Shown here: piece after piece, positions 59,859-64,000 of the stretch | How the letters are laid out: each line of letters opens with the position of its first letter | Position numbering within the stretch: the first letter of the stretch is position 1 | DNA from: an uncultured Saprospiraceae bacterium | GTDB taxonomy: Bacteria; Bacteroidota; Bacteroidia; Chitinophagales; Saprospiraceae | Direction: 5' to 3' | NCBI GenBank assembly: GCA_937928045.1 | Contig: CALFWO010000062.1 | Coordinates: 62,001-126,000 of the forward strand | DNA length: 64,000 bases | Program-made: the position numbers and the translations under genes | The notes under the pieces: model-generated | The model's database searches: none | What the model was told of the DNA's origin: nothing | What the model saw: the letters and a program-made list of their open reading frames with translations, nothing else

Positions 59859-62800
59859 TCATTTCAGTAAAGTAACATCACCTGCATACTCAATTACCTC
59901 GTTATCTAAAAACCTTACCTTAGCGTAGTATACATAAACTCCTGGATTCATATTCTTTTTATTTAGAGTACCATCCCATCCCCAATTCGTAGCTCCTAAT
60001 GACGGATCAAATGCTTCAGGAATCCTGAAAACTATTTCTCCCCAACGATCAACAACTATAAATTCTTCTACCATGGTCACCCCTCTACCTGTATATAATT
60101 GGAATACATTGTTCCCAACATCAGAATTCGGATTGAAGACATTTGGAATGTATACATTTCTATCCTTTCTAACTCTTACAACGATGTTATCTTCCGCCAA
60201 ACAACCATTTTCGTCAATTACTGTAACTCTATAAGTTGTAGTGTTTTCAGGTTTTACATTTAGCGTTAGACAATTTCCATCAGGACATAGAACATCTTGG
60301 TTGCCCCATTCTAAACTTGATAAACTTGCTCCACCTAAAGCGATATCCGGAATAAGTGTGATTGAATCTCCAAATTCTAATTCGATTTCATCTCCAAGAT
60401 CAACTTCTAAAGGATCAGGTTCTTCAATTGTTAAAGTAGATTCCGTAGGACATCCATTCGCATCCTCACCTTGTAGAACATATTCTCCAGCAGGTAAACC
60501 GTTGAAAACTCCAGTCCCTAATGGACCTTCATCGATACCGAACATATATGGACCAGCTCCGCCTGAAGTATTGGTAACAATAACAGCTCCGTTGGCATCG
60601 CCTGCACATCTAACATCAATTGCTTCAAATTCAATTTCTATTTCTGATGGCCCATCTAGTGGCACCATTATTTCTTCTGTACATCCATTTTCATCGGTTA
60701 CAAGCAAAGTATATTCCCCTGCTCCAATACCATTTAAATCTTGCGTTGTAGATGCATTTGCATCATTCCATAAATATTCTAGATTATTGGTTCCACCAGT
60801 AGCAGAGATATCAATAGATCCATCTTCAAAACCGAAACAGCTTACATTAAATGCTTCATATTGAGAAACACCAACAACATCAAGTTCAATTCCAGCAGGC
60901 TCGATGATATCTATTGTTTTTTCATCTGAACATCCTTCACTGTCAGTCACAGTTACAATATATGTTCCTGCTCCAAGACCAGTAAGATCTGAAAGGTTAT
61001 CATATTGGTTTTGATTCCAATCGTAAGAAATTGTTCCAGAGTTTCCTCCTGCTGTTGTAATTGATATAGTTGCATTAACATCATTTTTACAATCTAAACC
61101 TGTGAAAGATTCCGTAGCCACAAACAATTCTGGTTCATCAATTGAGATATCTGCCTCTTCCGTACAACCATTATCATCAGTAATTATAACATTATAAGTT
61201 TGATCACCTCCTAACCCAAATACTTCTGCAGTATTTGAATTATTACCGTCATTCCAAAGAAAACTATAAGGAGCCGTTCCCCCAGAAGGTTGAGCAATAG
61301 CCGATCCATCCATATCTCCAAAACAAGAAACTGAAGCTTGAGACGCAACGGCTACAGCAACCAACTCAGTTGGTTCTTCTATTATAAATTGTCTAATGTC
61401 CGGACACCCATTGGCATCTAAAATTTCAACAGTATATGTACCTGCAGCTAGGCCTGTAATTTGATCCGGACCATTTGCGTTCAAAGTAGTAGTTGAAATA
61501 ACTGTACCTGTATCATCTGTCCAAGTAATATCATAAGGTGCCGATCCAGCAAGAATTTCGATCGACGCTTGACCATCTGTATCTTGAAAGCAATCGTTAT
61601 TATCTTGATTAGTTATGGTCTGCGTTGCAGCAGGATCTGATAGAATGTAGGTATCTGTAAATGAACAATTGTTAGCATCATATACTGTAACTTCATATTG
61701 GCCATTTGTCAAACCTGTTGGGTTTGCAATGTCAGCAACTGCAGGATCAGCCCAATCAAAAGTGAATGGCCCTGTTCCAGAATCTATTGTTAACGCAATT
61801 GAACCATTTGGATCAGAACAAAGCGCAGGGCTTGGAACAGCTGAAACAATAATTTCTGTTCCTTCAAGAATATCATAAGTTCCGAAAGTCTCACAACCAT
61901 CATTATCTGATACTGTAACTGAATAAGTTCCAGCTCCTAAGTTGGTAGGATTTGCGACCATTTGATTGGTGTTATCCCAGAGGAAATTATATGGACCATT
62001 GGTTCCATTTACCATCAGTGAAATACTTCCTGAATTTTCATTAAAACAAGTGGCGTCAGTAATCGTTGGCATCAAAGAAGCTGCATTTGGAGTACTTACT
62101 GTACTCAATACTTGCGCTTCACATCCATTTCCATCGAATACAGTCGCTGTGTAGTTACCAGGCCCAACATTCATTTGACTTTGAGTTGCTGGGAAAGTTG
62201 GATCAGACCATGCATAAGTATACATGCCTACTCCGCCACCAGGTGTCAAATTAATAGACCCATTGTCAACATCACAATCGGAAAGCGTTTCTATTGAAGA
62301 CAGTGTCACTAAAGGAGGTTCAGTAATAGAAATATTTAGTACTTCAGCTGTACAACTTTCATCATCTGTTATTGTCACATTGTAAACTCCCGTTGATAAT
62401 CCTGTTGCGATTTGAGGATTTCCTGTAATTGCAGGGTCAGACCAATTGTAAATTAAACTTCCGTTAACAGTAGTTCCTAAAGCTTGAATGCTTCCAGTGT
62501 TTTCTCCAAAACAAACTACATTAGAAGGTATTACTGATAGCATTGGCAATTCAGGTAATTCTAAAGTAACCAGCAGATTAGCCGGACAATTATTCGAGTC
62601 TAAAACTTCCAAAACATAATCACCCGCCTCCAAATTTGAAATAGATGCTGTTGAAGCAGAGAACGAATTCGGTCCGGTCCAATTCAATCCAAGCATCCCT
62701 GTTCCACCCGAAATACTGGCTGAAATACTACCGTTATTATTCAAACAACTTGGATCAACTTCTTGTCCAGATAAAGCAATTGCCAAAGGCTCGACAATAT

Positions 62801-64000
62801 CAACACTTTCAGAATTGATGCAGCCAGTTACATTATCAGTAATGGTAACGGTATACAAATTTGGAGTAAGATTTGTCGCGTTTGGGGTATTCCCGATTGC
62901 CGGGCTACTCCATGCGTAAGTAAAATCACCAGACCCATCAGGAATTGCAATTGAGATACTTCCATTGCCCTGACCATTACAAGTTACATCAACTCCAGTT
63001 GGTTCTGGAGAAAAAGAATTTGGTGCTTGAATTCCGAAGGATTCCTGAGCAGTACATCCATTGTCATCTGTTACTTCAATTATATAGTTACCTGTTAGAA
63101 GTGAGCTAATATCTTCAGTTGAAAAAGTTCCTCCATTCCATTCGTAGGAATAATCTCCCGCAACGGTACCTCCCGAGGCTGTGATGTCAATACTACCAGT
63201 TGCTGCATCACAAGCTGGATCAACTGAAGCAACCAATGTAATGGCAACAGCACTTGGTTGTGCTACTGTAGCAGATGCATTAATAATACAACCATCGAAA
63301 TCTGTTACTTCTACATTATAAGTTCCCTCTGATAAACCAGAAATCGATGGGCTATCATCTGGCGATGCAGCTCCCCAATCGTATGTATAAGGAGCAGATC
63401 CTCCATTAATAACTACTGAAGCAGTTCCATCACTATCTCCAAAACAAGAAAGCATAGAACCTACTTCAGATGCAACTGCCAAAGCATTAGGTTCTAAGAC
63501 TTCTACAGTATCCAATAATAAACATCCATTGTCATCTTCGATTTCCAAGAAATAAGTTCCGGAAGCAACTGTTCCAAGATGTGAACCAGAATTTGGTAAT
63601 GTAGGCGTCCAATTATAATCAATAGTTCCAGTACCACCACTGACATTTACTTCTATAGTTCCATTTGACAAATTACAAGATGCATCGTCTGTTGATGAAG
63701 TTATCTGTAATGCTGCTGGTTCATTCACTTGTATATTAGTTACTTGGACTGTACAACCATTATCATCTTCGATTTCTACTGTGTAAATTCCAGCTTCAAG
63801 ATTCGTTGGATCTTGAATAGAAGTCCCAATTGTTCCTCCTGTCCAATTATATTCAAGATTTCCTGTTCCTCCTTGGACATTTAAATCAATAGCACCAAGA
63901 CCATCATTATTACAAGCCAAATCTACTACAGCAGCCACATTTGCATCGAGTACTGGCGCATCATCTATATTAAATGGGAATACTACTTCACATCCAGTAT
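59859..64000 (-). CDS. Second giant SprB-repeat surface protein (N-terminal part beyond the window)
   Basis: The frame is open to base 64000 on the minus strand, so the start lies outside; about 1380 codons are seen. At least sixteen SprB-like repeats are present, in the same order as in the neighbouring giant protein, including one eight-domain block (61821-63677). The end is a gliding-motility-type C-terminal domain nearly identical to that of the neighbour (NVYIPNVFNPNS, VVDRWGEIVFRIPEAFDPS, NPGVYVYYAKVRFLD, GDVTLLK). It should be exported by T9SS and displayed on the surface. The gene and its neighbour are tandem duplicates. Confidence 0.92.
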   Translation of the reverse strand, partial: TGCEVVFPFNIDDAPVLDANVAAVVDLACNNDGLGAIDLNVQGGTGNLEYNWTGGTIGTSIQDPTNLEAGIYTVEIEDDNGCTVQVTNIQVNEPAALQITSSTDDASCNLSNGTIEVNVSGGTGTIDYNWTPTLPNSGSHLGTVASGTYFLEIEDDNGCLLLDTVEVLEPNALAVASEVGSMLSCFGDSDGTASVVINGGSAPYTYDWGAASPDDSPSISGLSEGTYNVEVTDFDGCIINASATVAQPSAVAITLVASVDPACDAATGSIDITASGGTVAGDYSYEWNGGTFSTEDISSLLTGNYIIEVTDDNGCTAQESFGIQAPNSFSPEPTGVDVTCNGQGNGSISIAIPDGSGDFTYAWSSPAIGNTPNATNLTPNLYTVTITDNVTGCINSESVDIVEPLAIALSGQEVDPSCLNNNGSISASISGGTGMLGLNWTGPNSFSASTASISNLEAGDYVLEVLDSNNCPANLLVTLELPELPMLSVIPSNVVCFGENTGSIQALGTTVNGSLIYNWSDPAITGNPQIATGLSTGVYNVTITDDESCTAEVLNISITEPPLVTLSSIETLSDCDVDNGSINLTPGGGVGMYTYAWSDPTFPATQSQMNVGPGNYTATVFDGNGCEAQVLSTVSTPNAASLMPTITDATCFNENSGSISLMVNGTNGPYNFLWDNTNQMVANPTNLGAGTYSVTVSDNDGCETFGTYDILEGTEIIVSAVPSPALCSDPNGSIALTIDSGTGPFTFDWADPAVADIANPTGLTNGQYEVTVYDANNCSFTDTYILSDPAATQTITNQDNNDCFQDTDGQASIEILAGSAPYDITWTDDTGTVISTTTLNANGPDQITGLAAGTYTVEILDANGCPDIRQFIIEEPTELVAVAVASQASVSCFGDMDGSAIAQPSGGTAPYSFLWNDGNNSNTAEVFGLGGDQTYNVIITDDNGCTEEADISIDEPELFVATESFTGLDCKNDVNATISITTAGGNSGTISYDWNQNQYDNLSDLTGLGAGTYIVTVTDSEGCSDEKTIDIIEPAGIELDVVGVSQYEAFNVSCFGFEDGSIDISATGGTNNLEYLWNDANASTTQDLNGIGAGEYTLLVTDENGCTEEIMVPLDGPSEIEIEFEAIDVRCAGDANGAVIVTNTSGGAGPYMFGIDEGPLGTGVFNGLPAGEYVLQGEDANGCPTESTLTIEEPDPLEVDLGDEIELEFGDSITLIPDIALGGASLSSLEWGNQDVLCPDGNCLTLNVKPENTTTYRVTVIDENGCLAEDNIVVRVRKDRNVYIPNVFNPNSDVGNNVFQLYTGRGVTMVEEFIVVDRWGEIVFRIPEAFDPSLGATNWGWDGTLNKKNMNPGVYVYYAKVRFLDNEVIEYAGDVTLLK
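61821..63677 (-). repeat. Eight-domain super-repeat, copy 3 (in the second giant gene)
   Basis: From the Cys of DDASCNLSNGT to that of PALCSDPNGS is exactly 1857 bases, the same length as copy 2 in the neighbouring gene. The eight domains appear in the same order with the same markers (SCFGDSDG, CLNNNGS, DCDVDNGS). Confidence 0.85.

Noticed and set aside
50738-62297. Plus-strand open frames opposite the two giant SprB genes
   Set aside because: Same explanation: repeats of the coding strand create recurrent antisense frames.
50647-64000. Regular repeats that might suggest a CRISPR array or satellite
   Set aside because: The periodicity is about 75-80 codons, the copies are diverged at DNA level and the reading frame is continuous.

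Overview
The window is a chromosomal segment of a Bacteroidota bacterium, most likely from the Saprospiria/Chitinophagia side of the phylum. The evidence is type IX secretion (T9SS) C-terminal sorting domains on five complete exported proteins plus one truncated one, SprB-type repeat giants ending in gliding-motility-type C-terminal domains, a SusC/FecA-like TonB receptor with an N-terminal carboxypeptidase-regulatory domain, the Bacteroidota-only small protein DUF4295 beside rpmB/rpmG, AT-rich DNA, weak Shine-Dalgarno signals, and promoters of the TTG-N(17-21)-TAnnTTTG type. I see no insertion sequence, integrase, phage module or CRISPR array. The genus is not determinable from the sequence alone.

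Layout. 0-10 kb: the start of a YfhO-type membrane protein, a GDPD plus Dabb lipoprotein pair, a secreted basic protein, a large lipoprotein joining a degenerate GH3 domain to a serine beta-lactamase-like domain, an outer-membrane barrel, an ECF sigma factor with a membrane-anchored partner, and a CBS-pair protein preceded by three phased FNR-like boxes. 10-21 kb (minus strand): a giant M43 metalloprotease/SprB-repeat protein, a TonB-dependent receptor, rpe and a DEDD exonuclease. 21-31 kb (plus): a coiled-coil membrane protein, DUF2452, DUF1573, signal peptidase I, then a run of exported or uncharacterised genes (clan GH-A hydrolase-like protein, beta-propeller-like protein, DUF1684, BtuF-like protein, subtilase). 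31-35 kb: tRNA-Arg, rpmB, rpmG, DUF4295, ftsY, and lepA facing them. 35-50 kb: housekeeping and metabolism (Nudix-type regulator, threonine aldolase, bifunctional-nuclease-family protein, etfAB, subtilase, dapF, HtrA protease, acyl-CoA carboxylase beta, RlmL-like methyltransferase, MarC). 50-64 kb: two adjacent giant SprB-repeat surface proteins on the minus strand, the second cut by the window end.

How it fits together. Exported proteins enter the periplasm through Sec (LepB cleaves signals, FtsY targets membrane proteins), and T9SS then carries CTD-bearing cargo to the surface: giant repeat proteins, two subtilases, an M43 protease and a hydrolase. EtfAB and the acyl-CoA carboxylase subunit point to fatty-acid or branched-chain amino-acid oxidation. 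The most notable non-standard signals are the 22-bp-phased FNR-like array (9387-9444), a 22-bp palindrome abutting the etfBA promoter (41264-41285), an eight-domain ~620-residue super-repeat present three times across the two giant genes, and a GH3 domain that has lost its catalytic motifs while fused to an apparently intact serine hydrolase.
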